64,000 nt of DNA, from contig NZ_CP045369.1 of assembly GCF_009363535.1 (NCBI RefSeq), positions 4,103,001 through 4,167,000 of the forward strand, given 5' to 3'. The translations under genes were made by a program, and so were the position numbers. Shown one piece after another: positions 51,492 through 60,987 of this stretch (its first letter is position 1; each line of letters begins with the position of its first letter). The notes under the pieces were generated by a model. It made no database searches and had not been told where the DNA came from. It saw only the letters and a program-made list of their open reading frames with translations. This DNA comes from Microbulbifer sp. THAF38 (lineage in GTDB: Bacteria > Pseudomonadota > Gammaproteobacteria > Pseudomonadales > Cellvibrionaceae).

Positions 51492-51814
51492 CATCTTCTC
51501 CCTGGACTTATCGTTATGTTGAGACCCTGCATCCTAGGCCGGCCCCCTATCCATAACATCCTCCCCCGAGGGGGGAGGAGGCGGGAGAAACTGTGACTTC
51601 AATCACGCTGGTATGCCGCATAATTACACGCGATGCGGCGAAGGTAAATTGCATCTAACAAGGTAGGTGCAAAGGGAGGTGTGGCTTGTAAGAGAAGCTT
51701 TAAGCCTTGCGGAGCCCCTGAAAAAAGTGACGATTTAGCGTTAACTTTCCCAAACGTTTTATAGGTGCCCCTGAAACAAATGAACTGATCTATTTCAGGA
51801 GCGCAGCAGGCAAA
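51492..51814. other. Promoter region of TonB receptor / 3' flank of glucokinase
   Basis: Contains the dyad at 51557-51581 and, next to the glucokinase stop, a 10-bp imperfect hairpin GCCCCTGAAA / TTTCAGGAGC (51767-51802) lacking a T tract. No gene is seen. Confidence 0.5.
51557..51581. promoter_or_regulatory. Starch-regulon dyad, site B (perfect MalT-box match)
   Basis: CATCCTCCCCC-GAG-GGGGGAGGAGG. The right arm contains GGGGAGGAGG, a 10/10 match to the E. coli MalT box. It lies 66-90 bases upstream of the TonB receptor start. Confidence 0.7.
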
Positions 51815-52777
51815 TCAACCCTCCAACTGCACCGCAGCACCGATGAGGGCCTGGTAGCCGGCATTCAAGGCATAGACCGGCACGGCTTGCATCCACTGTG
51901 CAACCCGCCCCTTGGTGAGAAAGCGCTGCTCAAACTCGCTTTCGGGCAACAACTCTGCGATACGAGGCAGTATACCTCCCCCCAGGAATACTCCACCACG
52001 TGCGCCCATATACAGCGCTGCATCTCCCGCGACACTGCCGAGGAAATTGAGGAAATCCAGCAGAGTCTCACGACACATAGGGTCGGAGTTATCCAGGCCA
52101 CGAGTGCTTACATCCGGTGGTGTCAGCGCTTCAGGGGGTCGACCATTCAATTCGCAGACGGCGCGGTACAGATTTACCAAGCCATTTCCAGAGAGGACCC
52201 ACTCATTAAAAACTGGTGTACGGCTCTTCATGAGGATCTGAAGTAATTGCAACTCGCGCTCGGTGGAGACTGTCAGGTTGGCATGGCCTCCCTCGCCTGC
52301 GAGCACATGGTAGCGTCCATCCGCCTCAACCAGGCCCGCCACACCGAGGCCAGTACCCGGTCCCAGTACCACCATGGGCGCCCCTTGTGGGCGGGGCACA
52401 TCTCTCAGTACCTTATAATCGCTACTAGTCAGGCGTGGCAGGGATTGAGCCAACGCAGCAAAATCGTTGATCAACTCCAGATGGGGAAACTGAAACTCCT
52501 CGGCCAGGGCCGTGGCATCAATACTCCAGCCCAGGTTGGTCATGTAAACGCGACTACCAGAGGGAGTCTTTTCCAGCGGGCCAGCAGCGGCAATACAGGC
52601 TTTCTCAGGTCTGGGCTGATTGAGGCCATCCAACCAATGCTGCAGCGCAGCATCAAACCCTTCAAAGCGCTTGCAGTCCACCACTTTCAGTCCCTCTAGC
52701 TGATAGCCCTCCGCAACCGGTCTGGCTATCGCAAAACGGGCATTAGTGCCGCCGATATCCGCTACGATACTCGTCAT
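51815..52777 (-). CDS. glk: Glucokinase (Glk family)
   Basis: A 320-residue cytoplasmic kinase. DIGGTNARFAIA (residues 7-18) is the phosphate-1 motif, GPGTGLGVAGLV (about 139-150) the second phosphate loop, and GEGGHANL the conserved substrate-side block. Length and motifs fit the Glk (not ROK) family, which phosphorylates glucose with ATP. It lies upstream of the TonB receptor on the same strand, but the receptor has its own promoter site. Its role is to phosphorylate glucose released from starch. ATG start. Convergent or divergent partners: none close. Confidence 0.92.
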   Translation of the reverse strand: MTSIVADIGGTNARFAIARPVAEGYQLEGLKVVDCKRFEGFDAALQHWLDGLNQPRPEKACIAAAGPLEKTPSGSRVYMTNLGWSIDATALAEEFQFPHLELINDFAALAQSLPRLTSSDYKVLRDVPRPQGAPMVVLGPGTGLGVAGLVEADGRYHVLAGEGGHANLTVSTERELQLLQILMKSRTPVFNEWVLSGNGLVNLYRAVCELNGRPPEALTPPDVSTRGLDNSDPMCRETLLDFLNFLGSVAGDAALYMGARGGVFLGGGILPRIAELLPESEFEQRFLTKGRVAQWMQAVPVYALNAGYQALIGAAVQLEG

Positions 52778-53086
52778 AGTTATCCCTATAAGATCCCCAA
52801 AAAAAGGCGATATAAGTTAAGGGGTGAGAAGAAATTATGCTAGCCCCATAGATCAGGGTTGAGGGCAACCTAGCCCATAAAGTAACCGGGTAATCTACTA
52901 CTGCCCCTGAAGCGAAGAAAATATGCCCTTAAGGACACAGGCTGAGTGCATTACTTCTCTTCGTACCTTTTTTCCCTATTAATGCAGAATAGCTATCACG
53001 GCGACAGCATGCTAAACAGCTATTGACCGGAAAATATAATTTGGTCATTAGCACATAACTCTGCATCAATAATCACAGCAAAAAGA
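52778..53086. other. Intergenic region upstream of glucokinase
   Basis: About 310 bases with no gene. It should hold the glucokinase promoter; I saw no copy of the starch dyad here. Confidence 0.4.
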
Positions 53087-53395
53087 TCAACGCACTTCAG
53101 CAGCAATCTCTCTTAGGGATTCAGCGAAAACTTGCATTTCCTCGTGGCTGAATTTGCTTTTCACTCTCTTTTCTGAAGGTGGCTGAAACTCGAGACCCAC
53201 GCCTGGGCGCCGAGCCACTTGTGGACGAATGGGCCTTGGGCAAAAACCACCACCGCAATTTGGGCAAACGTTGCTCAGTATGTCTTCAACACAGGTGCGG
53301 CAAAAAGTGCACTCATAGGTACAGATCATTGCCTCTGTGGAATTAGGAGGTAGGTCCTTATCACAGCACTCACAGTTGGGTCTCAGTTGTAGCAT
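53087..53395 (-). CDS. DUF1272 family zinc-ribbon-like protein
   Basis: A 102-residue protein starting MLQLRPNCECCDKDLPPNST, the DUF1272 signature. Eight cysteines occur in pairs: CECC, CTYECTFCRTC and CPNCGGGFC, which suggests a zinc ribbon or double zinc finger. The C-terminal 45 residues are charged and lack cysteines, longer than usual for the family. Function unknown. ATG start; single gene. Confidence 0.9.
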   Translation of the reverse strand: MLQLRPNCECCDKDLPPNSTEAMICTYECTFCRTCVEDILSNVCPNCGGGFCPRPIRPQVARRPGVGLEFQPPSEKRVKSKFSHEEMQVFAESLREIAAEVR

Positions 53396-53763
53396 GTTGA
53401 GCTCGCCTTCAGAGTATGGAATTTTTAGTATTGAGAAATCTCAGCTTTATTAAGCAGGTCGACTTTTATTCTTATAACTTCCCAATAAACAATAATTCTT
53501 AATAATCTTCAAGCCTTGGGAAGTAATCGTCTAGGGTGAGGTGAACTCTTTGGGGAAAAGGAAGAAACCTTAAAGCAGTTCGTTTATAGCTGGAAGGTGG
53601 TTAAAAAAACACTAGCTTAGAGAAATACCGAAATGCTTCTTTAGGCGAGAGTAAGGAGTATATTGACAAGTTTACCCCATAGACCATCACTTCATGTACT
53701 CTCAAGTAGAGTAAACTGGATCATTACCTTTTTAAATCCTCCACAGAGTAATGGCTCTCACCC
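53396..53763. other. AT-rich intergenic region
   Basis: About 370 bases without an open frame of note or a clear regulatory element. CTCAAGTAGAG (53700-53712) could be a small hairpin. Confidence 0.35.
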
Positions 53764-55734
53764 TCATTGGGCTACCGGAGTCACCGGCCGACGTACCGAC
53801 CCAATAAGAGGGTTACGTACAGGTTTGGCAATACCATAAATAACGACTAACCCATCGCCGCCACCAGCAGTGGCAATTTCTCGACTCGGATTATCATCCA
53901 AGACAGCCTCAAGCACATTCCAATTATTCGCCACCCAGACATTGCCCGCATCATCGATAGCTGTATCAGTGGGTTTTTCTATTAAATGGCTTCGATAGTA
54001 ATGGATTAAATCTCCAGTTTCCTTCCCTTTAGGACAGGCATTGACATCTACGCCACACACTTGCAAAAAGCCTGCCCCGATAAAACTTGATACATAAACT
54101 GTATCTGCCCCATCTATAGATACACCGAAACCCACATTGATTTCATTGTTCAATAAGTTAGATTTTAATACCTTTCCTTCAGGAGATATCAAAGTCAAAT
54201 TTCCAGTTCTAGGAATTTCTTTTTCGTAAGCAAGAAAGTTTTTTACAGATATTTTTAACTGCTCCTGCAATTTTGTTCCAGGAGGTATCTTTGGTAAGGG
54301 GAAGCCTGGACTTGCACTGGAAGCTACCCATATATTCCCCTTGGAGTCAATTGCTAAGCCTCTTGGTGAAATACCTACCTGAATTTGCTCTGTTTTCTTC
54401 GGATCTGCAGCAGGAAATCGAATAACGGTGTCCGAACCAACATTGGTGACCCACACAATATTATTGTTATCCACTGCCACGCCAAAAGGTGCAAGCAACC
54501 CTGGTACTTTAATAACCTCCCCCTCTTTATAGTTACCTCCGGGGAAAAGCACTAGCTGATTTTGCTCAATATCACAGAGCCACACATCGCCGTTGATTGC
54601 CGTAGCCATCCCCTGCAGCATGCCTGTCTTGGTGTTAATCCTAGCGGGGCCTAGCACATTTCCATCCAGATCAAAAACACCCACCACACCATTGAAAGAG
54701 CTGACCCAGACATTGGTTTCACTTACAGTGGTACCCCAACCAATGCCATTGAGCCCCTGACCGTTGTACCCCAATATTGGAGGCGAAATAGGCATGCCAT
54801 CAGGGCTCAGGCGAGCGACACCACCCCCGATTGATCTGTTTAATCCAGACTGCGAGCCCGGCATCCAGTTCTGGCCACTCCATAGATTTCCATTGATATC
54901 AAACTTCAGTCGGCCAGCGGCAAAGATGCCTCCACCAGAAAGTTTGATCTTTAGGGCAAAATCCTTTGGTGGATATAATAGATAAGGAAGGAACTTTGTA
55001 TTTCTACGCTGTTTTCCCTCTGGGATCGGATAGTACTTGTTAAACAATTCAAAGTACTTGTCAGCATTAAGGTAGGGTTTCTTTGCCAGCTTTATTAATG
55101 CCTCCAAGGTCGTAGCGCTCTCGGATAAGCTGAGGAATTCTTTACAGGCTGTTCTAGTTTCCCTTCCTCCACAGAGTGATACCAAAGCGGCCAAAGTATT
55201 CATACGCGCAACGGTTTCAGATTGAGTTAAATTGCCCAATCCCAGCACTGTTCCGCCAAAATTTCCGCTGGAAACATCCGTTAAGTGTTGCACATGGCCT
55301 GAGCCAATCTTTAATGCATTGAATGAACCTTGTAGCCTGCCATTTTTCAATTGCTGCGCATTGGGCCAAATAGAACCGATCGTGGTGATTTCATTTATAA
55401 TCACGGAACTTGGCTTGATTAAGGGAAGAATAGCCAATTGTTCCAAGTACTGGTGGAACTTATCAGAGATCCTACCACCCTTACTTTTAATATATAGAAC
55501 TGAACCTTCTTCAAGGTAATCATAGGTTAAACGCGCCTTCCCCTGATTATCCGCAACAACTTGATTAAGAAGCTGTGCTTCACGACCGGGCAGTGCTTTC
55601 CATAGCTCTATTTTTGCGTCCTTTAGGGCTTTGCCATCAGTTTCTATATTAATATCAATAGTATTCGAAAAAGCCGAAGAGCAGAATAAAAATAAATTGC
55701 ATACTAGTGCAGTAAGTAGATTCCGAATTTCCAT
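53764..55734 (-). CDS. Exported beta-propeller (NHL/Vgb-like) protein
   Basis: A 656-residue protein with a signal peptide (cleavage near SSAFS, about residue 24). Residues 25-100 form a carboxypeptidase-regulatory-like beta-sandwich; residues from about 275 on form a propeller with repeated blades such as INGDVWLCDIEQNQLVLF, NNNIVWVTNVGSDTVIRF, SKGNIWVASS and DAGNVWVANNWN. NHL/Vgb propellers are binding or lyase scaffolds; here neither the Vgb active-site His/Glu set nor another catalytic set is obvious. I chose the ATG at 55734; an upstream in-frame start would extend it by 14 residues before the signal peptide. Monocistronic. Function unknown. Confidence 0.82.
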   Translation of the reverse strand: MEIRNLLTALVCNLFLFCSSAFSNTIDINIETDGKALKDAKIELWKALPGREAQLLNQVVADNQGKARLTYDYLEEGSVLYIKSKGGRISDKFHQYLEQLAILPLIKPSSVIINEITTIGSIWPNAQQLKNGRLQGSFNALKIGSGHVQHLTDVSSGNFGGTVLGLGNLTQSETVARMNTLAALVSLCGGRETRTACKEFLSLSESATTLEALIKLAKKPYLNADKYFELFNKYYPIPEGKQRRNTKFLPYLLYPPKDFALKIKLSGGGIFAAGRLKFDINGNLWSGQNWMPGSQSGLNRSIGGGVARLSPDGMPISPPILGYNGQGLNGIGWGTTVSETNVWVSSFNGVVGVFDLDGNVLGPARINTKTGMLQGMATAINGDVWLCDIEQNQLVLFPGGNYKEGEVIKVPGLLAPFGVAVDNNNIVWVTNVGSDTVIRFPAADPKKTEQIQVGISPRGLAIDSKGNIWVASSASPGFPLPKIPPGTKLQEQLKISVKNFLAYEKEIPRTGNLTLISPEGKVLKSNLLNNEINVGFGVSIDGADTVYVSSFIGAGFLQVCGVDVNACPKGKETGDLIHYYRSHLIEKPTDTAIDDAGNVWVANNWNVLEAVLDDNPSREIATAGGGDGLVVIYGIAKPVRNPLIGSVRRPVTPVAQ

Positions 55735-55993
55735 ATGAATTGCGCCAAACCTCAGAGGTTCATCTAAACACAGCAAGTAAAGCTAAAGAATAGCTGTATT
55801 AGCAGGTATATAGCTCAGAACCAACCAAATTATTATTCAAGGAGGCTGATACCGGGATAAATCGGTAAACTTATGGCATCAATATTATTTTTATGAAAAG
55901 GGTATTCTTCCATCACAAGAAAACCGGCATTCAAGGACTATCTGAGCAAACAATGAGAAGCCGGCTTTTATAAAGTCTAGCGATCGATCAGGA

Positions 55994-56305
55994 TCAAATA
56001 CTTCCCTCCATCTCCACCACTAGTATACGAGCCTCTCCTTGAGGATGAGCCACATGTTCCGTGCCTTCTGAAGCATAAAAGATATCACCGGGATGCAATA
56101 CCTCAGATTTCACTTTACCATCTTGCTTATAAAACATCTCAACACAACCATCGAGCAGAGCAAATACTTCCTGACCATCATTTACATGCCAAACATAGGG
56201 CTTATCGGTCCAATGCAGTTTGGTAGTAACACCATTCATATTGGCAATGAGCTTTGATTCCCAGGCAACCTTTCCTGTAAAGCTCTTACTTCTTATAAAT
56301 TGCAT
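55994..56305 (-). CDS. Small cupin-domain protein
   Basis: A 103-residue cupin with both motifs: HVNDGQEVFALLDG (about residues 40-53) and PGDIFYASEGTEHVAHPQ (about 72-89). The His, Glu and second His would bind metal. Not closely similar to the cupin at 2970. ATG start. It is 50 bases downstream of the gene at 56357 on the same strand, possibly co-transcribed. Function unknown. Confidence 0.85.
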   Translation of the reverse strand: MQFIRSKSFTGKVAWESKLIANMNGVTTKLHWTDKPYVWHVNDGQEVFALLDGCVEMFYKQDGKVKSEVLHPGDIFYASEGTEHVAHPQGEARILVVEMEGSI

Positions 56306-56356
56306 TAATAAATTAAACCCACATTAAATTCTAAAAAACAACTTGAATTACAACAA

Positions 56357-56647
56357 TTAATCAAATGAAGCATTCAAAGCCTGACCCTCAGCTTCACCCT
56401 CACCAAACCCATCAGTAATTTCATCTATCCTACGCACACCAAAAGATACCGTCGGCGGTATCCCCATGCCAAGATCAATATCTGCTACCCGATAATTTGA
56501 GCCCTTTGCCTTGAGAATTGCATTGACCTTCTCCTGTTTTTCCACCGCTTTAATAACGGTATTGGCTATCACTTCATCACTACTAAACGCTGTAACAGAC
56601 TCGTTGACTTTTTCTCCAAGCTGCTTGGCTTTATCTAAAATCCCCAA
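56357..56647 (-). CDS. Conserved small protein, unknown function
   Basis: A 96-residue acidic protein with no signal peptide, beginning with helical GILDKAKQLGEKVNESV and ending in an acidic tail GFGEGEAEGQALNASFD. The TTG at 56647 is supported by GGGAGAAGG upstream; no better start exists. I do not recognise the family. It is likely cytoplasmic and upstream of the cupin in the same direction. Confidence 0.65.
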   Translation of the reverse strand: MGILDKAKQLGEKVNESVTAFSSDEVIANTVIKAVEKQEKVNAILKAKGSNYRVADIDLGMGIPPTVSFGVRRIDEITDGFGEGEAEGQALNASFD

Positions 56648-56930
56648 ATGCCTTCTCCCTACGATTCCCTGATGTTTATTTTGATATGACTATTGTACTG
56701 ATAATATTTTTAATATTCAGTTAAGCATACTATTTCGCTGTTATTTTTTAAGATCCGCCCTCAGCCCCCCCTAAACTACCATTTTGGCATGAGTATTTAT
56801 TACTGTTCAACGGCTCAACTTGCTACACCCTCATCCAGCAACACCAGCTGTATATTCATTGAACAAGTTTCTACTTAAACGTATTCGCGCTGGCGCTTTT
56901 CTTCCAGAAAGATAGAATCGATTACCGATA

Positions 56931-58253
56931 ATGAGAAAAAGAGAAAATACCGTGAAGAAACTACTCCTATCACTCGCTATCAGTACGTCGTTACTGGCCA
57001 GTCAGGTATCTGTAGCAGATACCAATCCCCAGCAATTACTGGAAGACACCGCACCCAAAGTCATCGAATGGCGCCGTCATCTGCACCAGAATCCAGAACT
57101 GGGAAATCGTGAATTTGAGACCGCCAAATATATTGAGAAGCATCTGCGCGCACTGGGCCTAGAAGTTGAGACAGGGATTGCCCATACCGGGCTGGTGGGT
57201 TTTCTCAAAGGGGGCAAACCCGGCCCAACCGTCGCCCTGCGCGCGGATATGGATGCTTTACCAGTCACCGAAAGAACCGATGTTCCCTTCGCCTCTAAGG
57301 TGAGAACTTCTTATAAGGGCAAGGATGTCGGAGTCATGCATGCCTGCGGCCATGATACCCACGTGGCCATGCTGATGGGAGCTGCCGAAGTACTTACAAG
57401 TCTTCGCGAGGAGTTGGCCGGCAATGTCCTCTTTATCTTCCAGCCCGCCGAGGAAGGGGCGCCAGATGGTGAGGAAGGTGGAGCAGAACTGATGCTCAAG
57501 GAAGGCTTGTTCAGAAAATACGAACCAGAAGTGGCATTCGGCCAGCATGTCACCTCCTCGTTACCCTCCGGTGTGATTGGCTATCGCTCAGGTCCGTTAA
57601 TGGCCGCTGCCGACGAGTTTCGCATTACTATTAACGGCCGACAAACGCACGGTTCACGTCCCTGGGGTGGCGTTGACCCGATTGTTACCGCCGCGCAAGT
57701 TGTAATGGGCACCCAAGCTATTGTCAGCCGCCAAATCGATATCACCAAGGAACCTGCCGTTATTTCCTACGGCCGTATTGATGGCGGTGTGCGCAACAAT
57801 ATTATTCCAGACAGTGTTTACCTGAACGGCACCATCCGCAATTTTGATATGGAAAATCGTGCGGAGATTTTTAAACGCTTAAAAACCACTGCGAAACTGA
57901 TTGCCGAAAGCTCTGGAGCCAGTGCAGATGTGGAAATCCTTGAGGGCTACCCAGTAACGGTCAACAATGCCGAGCTCACAGAAACGGCCCTACCTATTTT
58001 AAGATCTGTGGTGGGGGAACAACGTGTTGTGGAGGTACCCAAAATAACCGGCGCCGAAGATTTTTCCTATTACGCGAATGAAGTGCCTGGATTTTTCTAC
58101 TTTTTAGGGGTAACCCCGCAAGGGCAGGATCCCAGCAAAGCCCCGAGCAACCATTCACCGCTATTTTATGTGGATGAAGGCACGTTGCATAAAGGCACAG
58201 AGGCTTTGACATTATTGACTTTGAGCTATATGGAAAATTATAAGAAACAGTAA
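56931..58253 (+). CDS. M20-family amidohydrolase, exported
   Basis: A 440-residue metallo-amidohydrolase (M20D; hippurate hydrolase / N-acyl amino acid hydrolase group) with a signal peptide (cleavage near VSVADTN, about residue 30). RADMDALPV holds the first zinc-region Asp, MHACGHDTHVAMLMG the Cys/His zinc ligands, QPAEEG the catalytic Glu, and NHSPLF the C-terminal His. The family cleaves N-acyl or aryl amides. The ATG at 56931 has no clear Shine-Dalgarno; a GTG at 56952 (VKKLLLSL) with AGAGAAAA upstream is a real alternative and would still give a signal peptide. Strong shared terminator follows. Confidence 0.92.
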   Translation: MRKRENTVKKLLLSLAISTSLLASQVSVADTNPQQLLEDTAPKVIEWRRHLHQNPELGNREFETAKYIEKHLRALGLEVETGIAHTGLVGFLKGGKPGPTVALRADMDALPVTERTDVPFASKVRTSYKGKDVGVMHACGHDTHVAMLMGAAEVLTSLREELAGNVLFIFQPAEEGAPDGEEGGAELMLKEGLFRKYEPEVAFGQHVTSSLPSGVIGYRSGPLMAAADEFRITINGRQTHGSRPWGGVDPIVTAAQVVMGTQAIVSRQIDITKEPAVISYGRIDGGVRNNIIPDSVYLNGTIRNFDMENRAEIFKRLKTTAKLIAESSGASADVEILEGYPVTVNNAELTETALPILRSVVGEQRVVEVPKITGAEDFSYYANEVPGFFYFLGVTPQGQDPSKAPSNHSPLFYVDEGTLHKGTEALTLLTLSYMENYKKQ

Positions 58254-58281
58254 AAAAGAGCCCCACTTGGGGCTCTTTTTT
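58252..58281. terminator. Bidirectional Rho-independent terminator
   Basis: Perfect 13-bp stem AAAAAAGAGCCCC / GGGGCTCTTTTTT with loop ACTT, at the convergent ends of the amidohydrolase and FG-GAP genes. It overlaps the end of the amidohydrolase stop codon. Confidence 0.92.
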
Positions 58282-58282
58282 C

Positions 58283-60652
58283 TTAACCAATAGGCGTTAA
58301 CTCAAAAACTCTAATTGATACATTAAAAGTGCTACTCTCCCCATCATCATCGGTCAGTGTTACAGAAAAAACCAATGTAGTCTGCTCTGATGGTGCTGTA
58401 AATGAAGCGATAGCGCGATCTGAGTTGGTTATAGAGACGGGAGGACCAGATAATTGCTCCCATTGATATTTTACTATTTCTCCATCAATATCAAAGGCAC
58501 CTGAAGCATCAAGGGTAACAAGGGAGCTTGGTTGAACAACTTTTATTAGGCCTATAGGCATCATAGGAGGCATATTCTGCTCTACGACAATACCAACCAT
58601 GCCGGTAGACTTCAGACCATCATTATCCACCACTTCAAGCTCAAACAAAAAAGCAGCTTTAAGCCCTGGAGAAACCTCAGGCGCAATAAAACTAGCTGTG
58701 CCGTCTTGGTTATTAATTACTGGAATATCAGAAAGTGACCGCCAATTGTAACTAACGATTTCCCCATCTGCATCTGTAGAGGCCCTGCCATCAAGAAGTA
58801 CTTCTTCACCAGAGCTCACTCCTTGGGGGGCTCCAATAATGACTAGCGGCGAGGCGAGGCTCTGGACATTCACTTGAGTTACAGCGCTACTTTCCAAACC
58901 TTTATTATCTGTGACCACCAGTTCGAACTTCAACACTTCAAAAAATATAAAAGGAGAACCAGAGATTACCGGTGCTTTGAAGCTCACCGTAGCTTCAGAA
59001 TCCTGCACCAACTCCACAGGCTCTCCAGAAATTTGCCTCCATTCATAGCTAACAATCTCTCCAAATAAATCTATTGAGGAACTACCATCCAGAATTACAA
59101 CCTCGCCAGATTTTACTGCCTGAAAGTCACGTATTATTGCTCGAGGCGGAATATTTCCATCCAAGGTAACAATCGCCGTATCAACAGAAACTACGTTTTC
59201 ATGATCTTCCACTTCTAATTCGAACACCAAAGCTTCATCACCACCAATATCGGAATTTTTGGATGACGGTGCCAGGAAGGTAGCAAATCCATTACTCGTA
59301 TCATTGAATGTAACAGGGGAACCTGATACTTGCTTCCAGCGATAATCAATAATACTTCCGTCTCTATCAGCTGATTGACTACCATCTAAAAGGATTAGCT
59401 GATCCTTTTGAACTACCTGATCATTTCCAGCATCAGCTATCGGCGCCAAGTTAATCCCTTGGGTATCTCCCTTTAGCAGAACCAATCCTGAAGAAGGACT
59501 TGCAATAACAACATCTGGAATTCCATCACTATTGATATCTCCTACATCTACTCCTCGAGGATTTGCATAAGTATCCTCTGGTATACCGTGACTGGATTGC
59601 CCTGACAATCCATTTCTGGTCAGTGTATCAAAAACAGAAATACTATTAGCATTCAATGAAATTGTCATAAATTCATGACTTAAGTCATTATTCAAATCAT
59701 GAGACAACAACATTGCTGAAATGCTTTCACTGGGAATTGCATAAGGCTTTTGCAGCAACCCATCACTCCCTTGATAGAAAGCTAACTGAGAGGCATCTGA
59801 GCCCTCTCCAATAGACAACCATATATCATTTAAACCATCTCCATTTAGATCATTAACCGAAATATCGTAAACTGTAAAATCACTGCCGAGTGCATAGTAT
59901 GAAGTCGGGGAAAAATCACCATCTCCCTGGGATATCAATACCGTTAAGGCCTTACCTTGTGATTGATTACTAATCGTTATGATATCGTCGACGCCATCAT
60001 TATTGACGTCACCAAGTGTCAAGCTGCCAAGATTATCCGGCTCCAGGAAGTGAAGAAAAAACCTATAATCCTTTGGCTTAGTACCAACTATTGAATAAAC
60101 TGCAACCCCAATAGTATCCGCACCTCTACCAACGATATCATTAACTCCATCCCCGGTAACATCAGCAATGGCTACTTGACTAGAGTAAGATGAATTAAAA
60201 GATTCTCTTAAAGCTAAAGACCCATCACTAAGCTGAAAAAAAACATCAATTCGACTTTTGTCAAAACCTACAGCAACATCCTGAAGTCCATCACTATTCA
60301 GATCTCCAACAGCAATAGATTTTGGCAGATGCGCTCCATCCCCATCTCCATCTCCATCTCCATCTCCATCTCCATCTAATGGATAATCTATGGAATCCTC
60401 TAACTTTCCATTCTCACCCTGTAAAAATATCTTTAATTTAAAGTCATTAACTGAATCAAAATTACTGGAGGTGCTCAGCACCACATCATCTCGACCATCA
60501 TTATTTAAATCCGCTACCGCAATAGCTTCCGCTTTGGATCCTGTTGGATAAATTTCTGCAGGCAGAAATTGAACCTCTCCCCATGCGCTGCTGGCAAGCA
60601 GTAGCACAGAAGAAGGGAAGACAAAGAATTTTGAGAGTAACTTCTTTTTCAC
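58283..60652 (-). CDS. Exported FG-GAP/VCBS-repeat protein with PKD-like domains
   Basis: A 789-residue secreted or surface protein with a signal peptide (cleavage near SSAWG, about residue 25). Residues 30-400 hold FG-GAP-type calcium-binding repeats such as AVADLNNDGRDDVV, AVGDLNSDGLQDVAVG, TLGDVNNDGVDDI and NDLNGDGLNDIW, forming a beta-propeller. Four PKD/REJ-like domains follow (about 400-789), each with LDGSSS/LDASGA and YEWRQISG / YQWEQLSG. An extra GD run near residues 96-106 comes from the CCATCT repeat. Such proteins bind polysaccharide or cell surfaces. ATG start. Single gene. Confidence 0.88.
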   Translation of the reverse strand: MKKKLLSKFFVFPSSVLLLASSAWGEVQFLPAEIYPTGSKAEAIAVADLNNDGRDDVVLSTSSNFDSVNDFKLKIFLQGENGKLEDSIDYPLDGDGDGDGDGDGDGAHLPKSIAVGDLNSDGLQDVAVGFDKSRIDVFFQLSDGSLALRESFNSSYSSQVAIADVTGDGVNDIVGRGADTIGVAVYSIVGTKPKDYRFFLHFLEPDNLGSLTLGDVNNDGVDDIITISNQSQGKALTVLISQGDGDFSPTSYYALGSDFTVYDISVNDLNGDGLNDIWLSIGEGSDASQLAFYQGSDGLLQKPYAIPSESISAMLLSHDLNNDLSHEFMTISLNANSISVFDTLTRNGLSGQSSHGIPEDTYANPRGVDVGDINSDGIPDVVIASPSSGLVLLKGDTQGINLAPIADAGNDQVVQKDQLILLDGSQSADRDGSIIDYRWKQVSGSPVTFNDTSNGFATFLAPSSKNSDIGGDEALVFELEVEDHENVVSVDTAIVTLDGNIPPRAIIRDFQAVKSGEVVILDGSSSIDLFGEIVSYEWRQISGEPVELVQDSEATVSFKAPVISGSPFIFFEVLKFELVVTDNKGLESSAVTQVNVQSLASPLVIIGAPQGVSSGEEVLLDGRASTDADGEIVSYNWRSLSDIPVINNQDGTASFIAPEVSPGLKAAFLFELEVVDNDGLKSTGMVGIVVEQNMPPMMPIGLIKVVQPSSLVTLDASGAFDIDGEIVKYQWEQLSGPPVSITNSDRAIASFTAPSEQTTLVFSVTLTDDDGESSTFNVSIRVFELTPIG
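60336..60377 (-). repeat. Seven-copy CCATCT/CCATCC hexamer tandem repeat
   Basis: CCATCC followed by six CCATCT units; on the coding strand it encodes repeated Gly-Asp in the FG-GAP region. It is prone to slippage in frame. Confidence 0.95.
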
Positions 60653-60987
60653 AACATCTCCTTGTGTAAAATCGCTTTAAGAAGCAAGCGAAATCTAACA
60701 CAAAATCCACAGAGCAGATGTGATCAATTAAATAAAGAGTGTTTAAAATGACGCGGCTAAAGCAGACGCTGGTGCTAAAACTTGGGATGGAGGCGTGAAG
60801 CTATAAATAGTGAAACGAATTCACTAAGTTATTTAATTTTAGAAAAAACATATATTGCAGCAAATTGAAGTACGGTTAAAAAACTCAAAAAATGTATTTA
60901 CTGATAAAATTTCAGAGTAAGTGGAAATTAGCAGCTACAAAAAAAAGCGGCCTAAGCCGCTTTTTTTATTACCAACTACTCGAACTG
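60653..60987. other. Intergenic region, AT-rich
   Basis: About 335 bases between the starts/ends of the FG-GAP and RhlE genes; it ends with the terminator at 60940-60967. No gene is seen. Confidence 0.5.
60940..60967. terminator. Rho-independent terminator of rhlE
   Basis: Perfect 12-bp stem AAAAAAAGCGGC / GCCGCTTTTTTT with loop CTAA, 20 bases past the helicase stop codon. Works on the minus strand and could on the plus strand. Confidence 0.9.
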
